Origin: CAVTRI01 sp963737075 | GTDB taxonomy: Bacteria; Actinomycetota; Acidimicrobiia; Acidimicrobiales; Palsa-688 | Length of the DNA: 64,000 nt | Direction of reading: 5' to 3' | Assembly (NCBI GenBank): GCA_963737075.1 | Contig: CAVTRI010000001.1 | Coordinates: 1,240,001-1,304,000, forward strand | Shown: in pieces, positions 8,236 to 15,847 of the stretch | How the letters are laid out: each line of letters starts with the position of its first letter | How positions within the stretch are numbered: the stretch's first letter is position 1 | Notes under the pieces: model-generated | What the model saw: the letters and a program-made list of their open reading frames with translations, nothing else | Told to the model about the DNA's origin: nothing | Databases searched by the model: none | Made by a program: the position numbers and the translations under genes

Positions 8236-8998
8236 CGACCGCCGGAGCCGGCTGCTCAGCCCGAATCCGGGCGAGGTGCGCGAGGTGCCGGGCGAACAAC
8301 ATGCCTTCGCGCACGCTTGCTTTCGAACGGCCAGCGAAGCGCCGGTCGAATCGGTATGGATGGTTGTGGATGCGGGTCCACCGACCGCGGGTCACGACTT
8401 CCAGCAGGATCTTGAATCCGTTCGCTTGCAGCGGTACGCCGTCGATCACTTCCCGGCGAAGGGCGAACAGCCCGCTCAGCGGATCGCTCAGTGGGCGCGA
8501 ACGGGGAACCACGGCGTGGACCAGCAGCCGGCTGCCGGTTGACACCGCCCGCCGCCACGGTCCCGACAGGCCGCTGGCCTGCCCCGAACCTCCGTAGCGG
8601 GTGCCGGCGACCAGGTCAGCCTCGTCGGCGAGCAGGGGGGCCAGGAGGGCGGGAAGAACTTCTGGGGGATGCTGCAGGTCGGCATCCATGACGGCGAGGA
8701 TCGTGCCGTCCGCGGTGTCGAAGCCGTCCTCGACGGCGCCGCTCAAACCTCCCGGCCGGCGGCCAGCGGGCCGATGGTGCAGGCGGACCGGACGGCCCCG
8801 CGCCCGCTGGGCCTCCACCGCGGCCGGCGTGTCATCGTCGGAGTCGTCCACGAAGAGCACTTCCCAGCAGACGACACCCTCCATCGCCGCCGTTACCCGG
8901 TCCACGAGCACGGAAATGTTGGGTGACTCGTTGCGCGTCGGGACGATGATCGTGACGATCGGCGTCTCGGTGTCGCCGCGCGGGATCGGGGCGCTCAC
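8195..8998 (-). CDS. Polyprenol-phosphate mannosyltransferase-like GT2 glycosyltransferase
   Basis: GT-A fold, 267 residues. Nucleotide-sugar strand VTIIVPTRNESPNISVLVDR at residue 15, EVLFVDDSDDDTP, and the metal motif AVMDADLQHPPEVLP are typical of Dpm1/Ppm1-like enzymes that transfer a sugar from GDP- or UDP-sugar to polyprenyl phosphate at the inner membrane face. No membrane helix is seen, so it would act as a peripheral protein. The GTG at 8998 overlaps the stop of the upstream alkyltransferase-like gene (GTGA). Its last 41 bp run antisense to the end of dtd. Sugar donor unknown. Confidence 0.83.
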   Translation of the reverse strand: MSAPIPRGDTETPIVTIIVPTRNESPNISVLVDRVTAAMEGVVCWEVLFVDDSDDDTPAAVEAQRARGRPVRLHHRPAGRRPGGLSGAVEDGFDTADGTILAVMDADLQHPPEVLPALLAPLLADEADLVAGTRYGGSGQASGLSGPWRRAVSTGSRLLVHAVVPRSRPLSDPLSGLFALRREVIDGVPLQANGFKILLEVVTRGRWTRIHNHPYRFDRRFAGRSKASVREGMLFARHLAHLARIRAEQPAPAVATSPAKASPVRRL

Positions 8999-9330
8999 CG
9001 GGCGCCGGGCCCGGACACCCCGCTTTTGGTGCCTGCACCGCCGGGCCGTTCGGGCTCTGGCACCACGCGGCCAGAGCGGACATTCACGCCCTCGGCGATG
9101 AGCAGTTGCGCCTGCTGGCGCTCGTTGCCGGGCGAGAGGCGACCGTCGGAGTACACCACCCGCCACCACGGCACATGATCGCCGTCCGTGGGGCTGGCCA
9201 GCACGGCGCCGACCGCCCGGGCGGCGCCAGGGAATCCGGCTTCGGCCGCTACATCGCCGTAGGAGGCGACTTGCCCCGGTCCGAGATCCTTCACGACGGC
9301 CAGGACCCGCGGTCGGAAGTCGGCGGGCAC
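8995..9330 (-). CDS. Alkyltransferase-like protein (MGMT family without catalytic Cys)
   Basis: A 111-residue member of the O6-alkylguanine transferase family: winged-helix segment GQVASYGDVAAEAGFPGAARAVG, then VPWWRVVYSDG, where Trp occupies the position of the alkyl-accepting Cys of the PCHRV motif. That change defines ATL proteins, which bind O6-alkylguanine and recruit nucleotide excision repair rather than transferring the alkyl group. The last 20 residues (PEPERPGGAGTKSG and on) derive from the GC-rich dispersed element and lie beyond the conserved domain. Co-transcribed with the downstream glycosyltransferase through a GTGA overlap. Confidence 0.85.
   Translation of the reverse strand: MPADFRPRVLAVVKDLGPGQVASYGDVAAEAGFPGAARAVGAVLASPTDGDHVPWWRVVYSDGRLSPGNERQQAQLLIAEGVNVRSGRVVPEPERPGGAGTKSGVSGPGAR
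9020..9060. repeat. Dispersed GC-rich element at the ATL 3' end
   Basis: CCGCTTTTGG followed after nine bases by CGCCGGGCCGTTCGGG matches the 45-bp unit at 2523-2657 over most of its length. It lies just inside the stop codon of the alkyltransferase-like gene and is read in a different frame from the copy in the hydratase. Confidence 0.8.
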
Positions 9331-9409
9331 GGCGCAGTACCCTACTGCCCCCTCTGGCTGGCCGCAGGCCAGGAGCGCCTAGCTGTGGCGTCCGCAGGAA
9401 CACTTTCTT

Positions 9410-9945
9410 TAGCGGCTGGTTGCCGGGCGGGCCGACGCCTGGCACGCATCGCTTCCTTTGCGGGCGGTTAGCGCGATGGAAGGGGGACCGGCTGGAACAA
9501 TTCGCGCCGTTTGCCGGCGGCTGGCGCGATGGGCCTCGTGGCTCAGCGGCTGGCGCGACGGAACGGGGGACCGGCTGGCACGATTCGCGCCGTTTGAGGG
9601 CGGCTGGCGCGATGGGACACCAGCGCTTCCTGAGGTGGCGCGTTTCGGCCTCAGTCTTGCGGCCTCATCGCGCCTCAAGTGCGCGCGCTGACGCCGTTTC
9701 GCACCGCAACCCCAGGCATGGCGCGATCAGCCGCGTGGCTGGCGCGAGGAGACCGCGGACCGGCTGGGACAACTCGCGCCGTTTGAGGGCGGCTGGCGCG
9801 ATGGGCCGCGTGGCTCAACGGCGCGCCACAACCTCATCGCGCCTCGAGTGCGCGCGCTGACGCCTTTTCGCACCGCAACCCCACGCATGGCGCGATCCGC
9901 CGCGTGGCTCAAGGGCGCGCCGCGACACGTCGTGCCGGTCGCTCA
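9410..9945. repeat. Gene-free region of interspersed imperfect repeats
   Basis: The 617-bp gap between the ATL and Rpf-like genes (9331-9947) has no credible gene. One module, GACCGGCTGG followed by a TTCGCGCCGTTTG-like stretch and GGCGGCTGGCGCGATGGG, begins near 9486, 9569 and 9758. A second module of about 79 bp, starting CCTCATCGCGCCTC and ending CCGCGTGGCT, occurs at 9663-9741 and 9832-9910 with few differences. The hexanucleotide-rich motif GGCTGGCGCGATGG recurs many times. Short open frames here are Arg/Ser-rich and simply follow the repeat. Confidence 0.85.
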
Positions 9946-9947
9946 GG

Positions 9948-11123
9948 TCACCTCAGGCCGAGTGCCGCTGAGCATGCCGGCCACTGGCCCCAGCCGGATT
10001 CCGCCTGCAGTTTTTGAGCGGCTGTGTCCTGCATGGCGGGCGGGGCGAGATCGGGCCGACCCGGGTACCCGAGGCCGGTCCACGTGGCCTGGCTGAACTG
10101 GTAGGCGCCGAAGAAGCCGTTGCCCGTGTTCTCGGCGTAGTTGTTGCTGGACTCGCACTCCCGCAGCGCCAGCCATACGCCGCCGGCCCCACCACCACCG
10201 GTCGCTGGGGGAGGTGCGGGGGTGACGGGCGCCCGGGCGGGAGCCGGTGCGTTAGCGGGCGCAGGAGGGCTTACCAGCGTTTGCACGGCCGAAACCAGCC
10301 CGTTGTTGACCGGGGCGCCCTGAGTGGCCGAAGGCGCCGCGCGGGGGACCGTGGTCTGCCGAGCGGCGCTTGCCGGCTGCGTGACGGCCCGCTGCGTGGC
10401 TGCCTGCCTGGCTGTGGCCGCGGCTTGAGCGGCGGCGGCTTGGGCGGCCGCAGCCTGCGCGGCGGCCTCGGCGGCGGCTGCTTGCTGCGCCTGGATCAGC
10501 TGCGCCTGCAGCTGGTTGAGCTGGGTCTGGGCCGCGGTCGCGGCGGCGAGCGCTGCCTTGCGGGCCTGGTCCGCGGCGGCCGCCTGCGCCTTCGCCTGCT
10601 CCTCCTGCTGCGCCACGACTGCCTCGGCTGACTGCAGCTCGCGCTGTTGAAGCTGGTACTGGTCGACGACATCGGAGACACCCCCCGACGCGATCTGCAA
10701 ATACTCCGCCCTTACCGAAGGGTCGGTGCTCGCCGCCTGCGCGCTGGGCGTCAGGTCGGTGGCCGTCCCACCCATGTAGGCGAGGACGGCCTCTTGGCGC
10801 AGGGCGGTCTGGTCGGCCCCGACCTGCTGCTTCAATGCGGACACCCGGGCGCTATCCACGGCCACTTGCTGCGCGAAGTTGCTCGCGGCAAGTGAGGCCT
10901 GGTCGTACCGGGCGGCGAGGGTGTGGATACGCACCGCGGCCGCCGTGACCTGCCCTTCTGTGGCCGCGATCTGCGACTGCAGGTTGCCGACGGTGTCAGC
11001 CGCCGCAGGCCGCGCGGCTAGGACGGGCGCGGCCAGCCAGGAAGCGAATCCGACCAGGACGACAAGGCTGCCGACCACCGACCGCTTCGCGCTGCAGGCC
11101 ACTCGATCGGGGCCTACCGGCAC
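9948..11123 (-). CDS. Secreted coiled-coil protein with Rpf-like transglycosylase domain
   Basis: About 391 residues. A signal peptide (SVVGSLVVLVGFASWLAAPVLA) is followed by an Ala/Gln-rich coiled coil from about residue 40 to 240, like the CwlO/RipA-type regulatory hairpin, then a Pro/Ala linker, then an Rpf (lysozyme-like) domain of about 75 residues starting WLALRECESSNNYAENTGNG. The Glu in RECESS is the expected catalytic acid; the two Cys (CESS, PACSA) are in the disulphide positions of Rpf. It should cleave glycan strands of peptidoglycan during growth or resuscitation. The start is uncertain: GTG 11123 or 11102, or TTG 11144; anything further upstream reads a tandem repeat. Confidence 0.85.
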   Translation of the reverse strand: MPVGPDRVACSAKRSVVGSLVVLVGFASWLAAPVLAARPAAADTVGNLQSQIAATEGQVTAAAVRIHTLAARYDQASLAASNFAQQVAVDSARVSALKQQVGADQTALRQEAVLAYMGGTATDLTPSAQAASTDPSVRAEYLQIASGGVSDVVDQYQLQQRELQSAEAVVAQQEEQAKAQAAAADQARKAALAAATAAQTQLNQLQAQLIQAQQAAAAEAAAQAAAAQAAAAQAAATARQAATQRAVTQPASAARQTTVPRAAPSATQGAPVNNGLVSAVQTLVSPPAPANAPAPARAPVTPAPPPATGGGGAGGVWLALRECESSNNYAENTGNGFFGAYQFSQATWTGLGYPGRPDLAPPAMQDTAAQKLQAESGWGQWPACSAALGLR

Positions 11124-11192
11124 CAGCTTCCCGATGTGAGTCAAGACGGGCGGAGACCCTATCGAGAGTTCCGGCAGCCAAGCAAGGGGTCG

Positions 11193-11310
11193 CGAAGCCC
11201 GGGACGTGCCCGACAACGAAGCCGGGGACGTGCCCGACAACGAAGCCCGGGGCGTGCCCGACAACCAAGCAAGAGCCCGGACCGTGCCCGGCAACCAGGC
11301 AAGAGCTCAA
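11193..11310. repeat. 24-bp tandem repeat upstream of the Rpf-like gene
   Basis: GTGCCCGACAAC begins at 11206, 11230 and 11254, a 24-bp period, with a degenerate fourth unit at 11284 (spacing 30). It sits between the Rpf-like gene and the end of the transporter lipoprotein gene and is translated only in implausible Ser/Gly/Thr-rich upstream extensions. Confidence 0.9.
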
Positions 11311-11339
11311 AGAGCAGGGTGCCAGACCCAAAAAGACCG

Positions 11340-12434
11340 TTATCCGCCCGCAGCCGGGCCGGGCCAGACGAGCTGGCCGTGATCTTCGATGGCCGCCACC
11401 TGGGCCGTGTCGATGACTGCTGAGAGATTGACGGCGTTTCTGATCAGGCGGTCCTGGAGCAGCAGGGTGGCTTCGGGCTGCCATTGGCTTACGGCCTGCC
11501 AGCCGAGCCCGGTCCCGGGGGGCTGCGACCGTGCGACCTCGGCGGTTTGCGCTTGCCACTCCTGCGTATTCTGGGCCGAGTCGTACCCGGAGCCCTGAGC
11601 GTGGGCGGCGGCGGCGACACACGGTTGCGGGTTCGCGACGCAGCCCTGGTACGCCCGGAACGTGGCCCGCAGGAAGTCTTCGACCGCAGTCGGGTGCGCC
11701 CGGACGAACGCCTTGTTGGCGATCAGGGTGTTGAACGTCCCTTTGATGCCGAACTGGTCGGGGTCCCACTCCTTCACGGTGAAGTGGTCGTCGCGCAGCT
11801 GAATCGGCTCGTTGGACTTGTAGGCGGTGAGCGCCGCTACCTGCCCGCGCGGAAGGATCGTCGGGTCGTACCCGACGCCGACCTCGTGAATCTTCGACAC
11901 GTCCACTCGAGCCTTCTGCAACATGGCGGTGATCTCAGGTGGCATCGCCCCCTTGTAACCCAGGGTCTTGCCCTGCAGCTGCCGCAGGTCAGTGATGCCG
12001 GGATTGGTGAGGAGGGTGATCGACGGCACGTTGCCGTACGTGGCGACCGCGACGACGTCGATGCCGTTGGCTGTCACGGTGATGGCGTCCGATGCGCCTC
12101 CCACCTCCGCGAGCTGGGCTTTGCCGGCGGCCGTCAACTGGGAGGCGGCACCGGGGTCACCGCTCCCCGGTCGCACGCTCACCGAGAGGCATTCGGCGTG
12201 GTAGAGCCCCTCGGCCTGCGCCGCCAGCACGTCGAGGATGCCGGTATCTCCTTGGTATTGGAACCCGGTCAGGTAGGTGATCGTGCCGGCCGCTCGGTTG
12301 GCCGCACACCGCGATGTGGCGTCCGATTGCGCCGCCCCGTGGGCAGCCGAGGAGGGCGCGCCTGAAGATCCGCAGGCGGCGATGGCAGCCGTCATGGCGA
12401 TCAGGGCGGCGAAGCGTGGCAGGCGTGGGCGCAC
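11340..12434 (-). CDS. ABC transporter substrate-binding lipoprotein (NMT1/THI5-like)
   Basis: 364 residues with a lipoprotein signal: hydrophobic stretch ALIAMTAAIAACGSSG, where the Cys is the lipidation site. The body is an NMT1/SsuA-type periplasmic-binding fold (ITYLTGFQYQGDTGILDVLAAQ near residue 52; DLRQLQGKTLGYKG near residue 153). It binds the substrate outside the membrane and delivers it to the permease encoded upstream. The family takes up pyrimidine precursors of thiamine, sulfonates, nitrate or related small molecules; no TPP-riboswitch-like sequence precedes the operon, so the substrate is open. Confidence 0.88.
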   Translation of the reverse strand: MRPRLPRFAALIAMTAAIAACGSSGAPSSAAHGAAQSDATSRCAANRAAGTITYLTGFQYQGDTGILDVLAAQAEGLYHAECLSVSVRPGSGDPGAASQLTAAGKAQLAEVGGASDAITVTANGIDVVAVATYGNVPSITLLTNPGITDLRQLQGKTLGYKGAMPPEITAMLQKARVDVSKIHEVGVGYDPTILPRGQVAALTAYKSNEPIQLRDDHFTVKEWDPDQFGIKGTFNTLIANKAFVRAHPTAVEDFLRATFRAYQGCVANPQPCVAAAAHAQGSGYDSAQNTQEWQAQTAEVARSQPPGTGLGWQAVSQWQPEATLLLQDRLIRNAVNLSAVIDTAQVAAIEDHGQLVWPGPAAGG

Positions 12435-12503
12435 CTGGGTCCTTTCGGCTGCAGCTGGCGGCGGGCGGTCCGGACCACCAAGGAGTCGATTCTGATTCCG
12501 AAC

Positions 12504-13319
12504 CTACTCCCTTGTCCAGCTCCACGTCCTCCGCCAGCGCAGCACCCGCCGCTCTACGACGGTGACCAGCCCCACGAGGGCAACGCCGAGGATGCCCAGG
12601 CACACGATGGCGGCGTAGACGCGGTCGAGCTGGGCGTTGGATGCAGACTGCGAGATCACCGTGCCCAGGCCGGACGTCGACCCCTGGGCCACAAACTCGG
12701 CCACAACCGCGCCGACCACCGAAAGCGGCAGGCAGACGCGGGCGACCGCGAACAGGAAGGGGAGGCTGCTCGGTAGCTGCGCCCGCCACAAGATCTCGTG
12801 GCGCGACGCGTGCAGGGTCCGCAGCACCTCGATCACCGCGGGGTCAGCCGCCCGCAGGCCGGCGGTGGTACCGATGAGCATCGGAAAGAAGCAGATGACG
12901 GCGGCCACGAGCACCTTCGGGGTGAGCCCGAACCCGAAGGCCTCCTGCAGCGCCGGTGCGATCGCTACCACCGGGGTCACGTTGAGCACGACGGCTACGG
13001 GAAGCACCGCCCGCTCCACGACCGCGAGCTGGGACATCAGCGTTGCCAGCAGAAACGCCGCTCCGCAGCCGATCACCAGCCCGAGCAGAGCTTCGCTCAA
13101 CGTCACTCCGCCGCTGTGCAAAAACGAGCCGGGATGATCGACGAGCTGCATGAGCACCGCACGGGGGCGGGGAAGCACGTAGCGGTGGGTGACCGCGACC
13201 GCCTGCCATACCGCCACCAACACCACCACCGCCACCAGCGGCGGCAACCACATGGCGAGCTTCCAGCGGCGGGCTCCCCGCACCCGCCGCTGGCGTCCAC
13301 GAGGGGCAGGCACGCTCAC
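12504..13319 (-). CDS. ABC transporter permease (SsuC/TauC/ThiX type)
   Basis: 271 residues with about six membrane helices: the first is WLPPLVAVVVLVAVWQAVAV and the last VCLGILGVALVGLVTVVE. The EAA-loop region of the family is recognisable as RTLHASRHEILWRAQLPSSL. The GTG at 13319 overlaps the ATPase stop (GTGA), and the substrate-binding lipoprotein gene follows 69 bp downstream. The three genes form one minus-strand operon in the order ATPase, permease, binding protein. Confidence 0.9.
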   Translation of the reverse strand: MSVPAPRGRQRRVRGARRWKLAMWLPPLVAVVVLVAVWQAVAVTHRYVLPRPRAVLMQLVDHPGSFLHSGGVTLSEALLGLVIGCGAAFLLATLMSQLAVVERAVLPVAVVLNVTPVVAIAPALQEAFGFGLTPKVLVAAVICFFPMLIGTTAGLRAADPAVIEVLRTLHASRHEILWRAQLPSSLPFLFAVARVCLPLSVVGAVVAEFVAQGSTSGLGTVISQSASNAQLDRVYAAIVCLGILGVALVGLVTVVERRVLRWRRTWSWTRE

Positions 13320-14113
13320 GCTGCCGCCCGCAGGGCCGCCCGCACCTGCTCTTCGATCTCGAGGAACGCCGGCGTCCGCTCCAAACCCGGCAGGCGCGGG
13401 CGGCCCAGCGGCACGGGAATGACCTGGCGCACGCGACCCGGCCGAGGCGACAGGACCACCACCTCGTCGGAGAGGACAACGGCCTCCGTGGGGCTGTGGG
13501 TGACAAAGAGGACCGTTGTGCGGTTGGCCTCCCAGATGTCCAGCAGCACCCGGCGCAGTGCTTCACGGGTCAGTTCGTCGAGGGCGGCGAACGGCTCGTC
13601 CATCAGCAGCACCGCCGGTCCCACCGCAAAGGCCCGGGCGATGGCTACCCGCTGCGCCATTCCGCCGGACAAGGCGGCCGGCCACAGGTGGGCGGCGTCG
13701 GCCAGACCGACCCGGTCGAGCAAGTCCTCCGGGTCGATGTTGGAAGCAGGGGTACGCCGATTCACCTGCCAGGGCAGGCGAACGTTTTCCAACACCGTGC
13801 GCCACGGCAGGAGCGCCGGCGACTGGGGCACGAAGCCCACATCCTTGGCTGCGCACGCCCGCTCCGGGGGGTCGCCGTGCACCGTGACACCGCCGAGGTC
13901 GGGCTCGAGCAGGCCGGCGGCGAGGCGCAGCAACGTCGATTTGCCGCACCCGCTGGGGCCGAACAGCGTCACGAACCGGCCCGGTTCGACCACCAGGTCG
14001 ATGTCCGCCACCGCCGCGACGCCGTCGAAGGCGCGGCTGACCCCGGAGAGCTCAACGGCCGCGGGCACGCCGGCGGTGGCGCGGCGACCCTCGAACCCCG
14101 ACATGAAGCGCAT
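13316..14113 (-). CDS. ABC transporter ATP-binding protein (SsuB/TauB type)
   Basis: 265 residues with all nucleotide-binding motifs: Walker A FGPSGCGKST near residue 51, Q-loop VGFVPQSPALLPW, signature LSGGMAQRVAIARA, Walker B AVLLMDEPFAALDE and switch VTHSPTEAV. It powers the importer whose permease overlaps its 3' end. The start may be ATG 14113 or ATG 14104. Divergent from the aminotransferase at 14178. Confidence 0.92.
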   Translation of the reverse strand: MRFMSGFEGRRATAGVPAAVELSGVSRAFDGVAAVADIDLVVEPGRFVTLFGPSGCGKSTLLRLAAGLLEPDLGGVTVHGDPPERACAAKDVGFVPQSPALLPWRTVLENVRLPWQVNRRTPASNIDPEDLLDRVGLADAAHLWPAALSGGMAQRVAIARAFAVGPAVLLMDEPFAALDELTREALRRVLLDIWEANRTTVLFVTHSPTEAVVLSDEVVVLSPRPGRVRQVIPVPLGRPRLPGLERTPAFLEIEEQVRAALRAAA

Positions 14114-14177
14114 GATCGCGCACCGCGCCGATCAACCGGACTTGCTCGTCGGCGCCCGGTGGCGTAGAGCTTCCGCC

Positions 14178-15359
14178 ATGTCGCGCAGAGCGCCGTATCT
14201 CGCCGCCCGGCTCCAGGGCTTGGGCACGACGATCTTCGCCGAGATGTCCGCCCTGGCGGACCGAACGGGGGCGATCAACCTGGGGCAGGGTTTTCCCGAC
14301 ACTGACGGCCCTGCGGAGGTCTCGGAGGCCGCAGTGGACGCGATTCGCGACGGCCATAATCAGTACCCGCCGGGCCCCGGCATCGCCGCCCTCCGGCAGG
14401 CGGTGGCCGTCCACCAGGAGCGGTTTTACGGCCTGTCCCTCGACCCCGACACCGAGGTGCTCGTCACCGCCGGCGCCACAGAGGCCATCACCGCGGCCGT
14501 GCTCGCCCTGTGCGAGACGGGCGACGAAGTGGTGATGTTCGAGCCGTTCTACGACTCGTACAGCGCGGCGGTCGCCATGGCCGGCGCCCAGCGCTCCGTG
14601 GTTGCCCTGGACCCGCCCGGGCGCGGTGAGGCCTGGACGTTCGACCCCGACCGGCTGGCGCAGGCGATCACGCCCCGGACCCGGCTCGTCCTGCTGAACA
14701 CCCCGCACAACCCGACCGGGAAGGTGTTCTCGGCTGACGAACTGACGGAGATCGCCCGGGTGTGCGCCGAGCGCGACGTGCTGGTGGTCACCGACGAGGT
14801 GTACGAGCACCTGGTGTTCGACGGCCGGCACGTTCCGTTGGCGACCCTGCCCGGCATGGCAGAACGGACCCTGACCGTCTCGAGCGCGGGCAAGACGTTC
14901 TCCTTCACGGGATGGAAAATCGGTTGGGTGTGCGGGCCGGCGGCGCTCATCGCCGCGGTGCGCACGGCCAAACAGTTCCTGACCTACGTAAACGGAGCCC
15001 CGTTCCAGCACGCAGTGGCGGTAGGCCTCGGGCTGCCGGACGCCTTCTTCACCGGCGCAGCCGAGCAATTGCGCCACGGGCGGGACCGGCTCTGCGCCGG
15101 GCTTGAAGCCTCCGGGCTGAAGGTGTTCCGTCCTGAGGCCACGTACTTCGTGATGACCGATGCCAGCGCCATCGGCGAGCCCGACGGGGCGGCGCTGTGC
15201 CGGGAGCTCCCTCAGCGCTGCGGGGTGGTGGGCGTGCCGGCAGCGGTGTTTTACGCCGACCCCGCCCGCGGGCGGTCGCTGGTGCGCTTCGCCTTCTGCA
15301 AACGGCCGGAGGTGCTCGATGAGGCTGCCCGGCGCCTGGCGTCGCTGCGGCCCGGGTGA
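14178..15359 (+). CDS. Class I/II PLP aminotransferase
   Basis: 393-residue aspartate-aminotransferase-fold enzyme. Visible: AINLGQGFPDTDGP near residue 30, the substrate/PLP segment LLNTPHNPTGKVF, DEVYEHLVFDG, and the PLP lysine in SSAGKTFSFTGWKIGW. The GQGFPD and TGWKIGW motifs resemble kynurenine/glutamine transaminase K and N-succinyldiaminopimelate aminotransferase (DapC-like) proteins. ATG 14178 gives the family N-terminus; the frame stays open far upstream but reads antisense of the ABC genes. Its last 109 bp overlap the Rrf2 gene tail to tail. The amino donor and acceptor are not determined. Confidence 0.9.
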   Translation: MSRRAPYLAARLQGLGTTIFAEMSALADRTGAINLGQGFPDTDGPAEVSEAAVDAIRDGHNQYPPGPGIAALRQAVAVHQERFYGLSLDPDTEVLVTAGATEAITAAVLALCETGDEVVMFEPFYDSYSAAVAMAGAQRSVVALDPPGRGEAWTFDPDRLAQAITPRTRLVLLNTPHNPTGKVFSADELTEIARVCAERDVLVVTDEVYEHLVFDGRHVPLATLPGMAERTLTVSSAGKTFSFTGWKIGWVCGPAALIAAVRTAKQFLTYVNGAPFQHAVAVGLGLPDAFFTGAAEQLRHGRDRLCAGLEASGLKVFRPEATYFVMTDASAIGEPDGAALCRELPQRCGVVGVPAAVFYADPARGRSLVRFAFCKRPEVLDEAARRLASLRPG

Positions 15360-15832
15360 CCGAGAGCGGGAGTCGACCACTGCGACGTCCACGCCAGCGG
15401 ATCCTGCGCCCACGCGGCGACTGTCGGCGGTAAGGGGCCGCGTACGAGATCGTCGACGGTCACCTCTTCGAGCACCCGCCGGAGGGCGACGCGCACCGCG
15501 ATCCACACGCTGGTGAGCACTGCGGCCCGGCCTTCGTAGCGGGCCTCGTCGGGTGGGTCGCCGCGCACCGCGGCCAGCGGCCCCTCGATGGCCCGAATGG
15601 CGTCGGCCAGCGTGATCTCCGCCGCCGGGCGAGCCAGCCGGTATCCACCTTCCGCGCCCCGCTGGCTGAGGACGAGGCCACGGCGGCGCAGCTGCAAGAG
15701 AATGTGCTGCAAGAAGCGGGCCGGTATCTCCTGGGCGTCAGCCAGCTCGGCGACGGTGAGCGCTCCTCCGCCGGCGGCGGCCAACTCGGCCAGGGCCCGG
15801 ATCGCGTACTCCGCCCGGGCCGAGATCTCCAT
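15251..15832 (-). CDS. Rrf2 family transcriptional regulator lacking Fe-S cysteines
   Basis: 193 residues. N-terminal winged helix: SARAEYAIRALAELA, then VAELADAQEIPARFLQHILLQLRRRGLV and GYRLARPAAEITLADAIRAIEG, the standard Rrf2 layout. There is no Cys in the whole protein, so it cannot bind an iron-sulfur cluster as IscR or NsrR do; it resembles CymR-type members that sense through a partner or a metabolite. The conserved part ends near residue 140. The tail of about 36 residues is antisense to the aminotransferase 3' end, so the overlap of 109 bp is real if the stop at 15251 is used. Confidence 0.85.
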   Translation of the reverse strand: MEISARAEYAIRALAELAAAGGGALTVAELADAQEIPARFLQHILLQLRRRGLVLSQRGAEGGYRLARPAAEITLADAIRAIEGPLAAVRGDPPDEARYEGRAAVLTSVWIAVRVALRRVLEEVTVDDLVRGPLPPTVAAWAQDPLAWTSQWSTPALGHPGRSDARRRAASSSTSGRLQKAKRTSDRPRAGSA

Positions 15833-15847
15833 GTCCCGAGTATCGCT

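Noticed and set aside
9409..9678. Open reading frame on the minus strand in the repeat region
   Set aside because: Arg/Ser/Pro-rich translation follows the DNA repeat, has no start context and no domain pattern.
14114..14177. Possible TPP riboswitch before the THI5-like ABC operon
   Set aside because: Only 64 bp lie between the divergent starts and no TPP core is present, so a thiamine-precursor role is not supported by regulation.
12798..14177. Long plus-strand frame ahead of the aminotransferase
   Set aside because: Antisense to the ABC permease and ATPase; low-complexity Arg/His composition. The enzyme starts at 14178.
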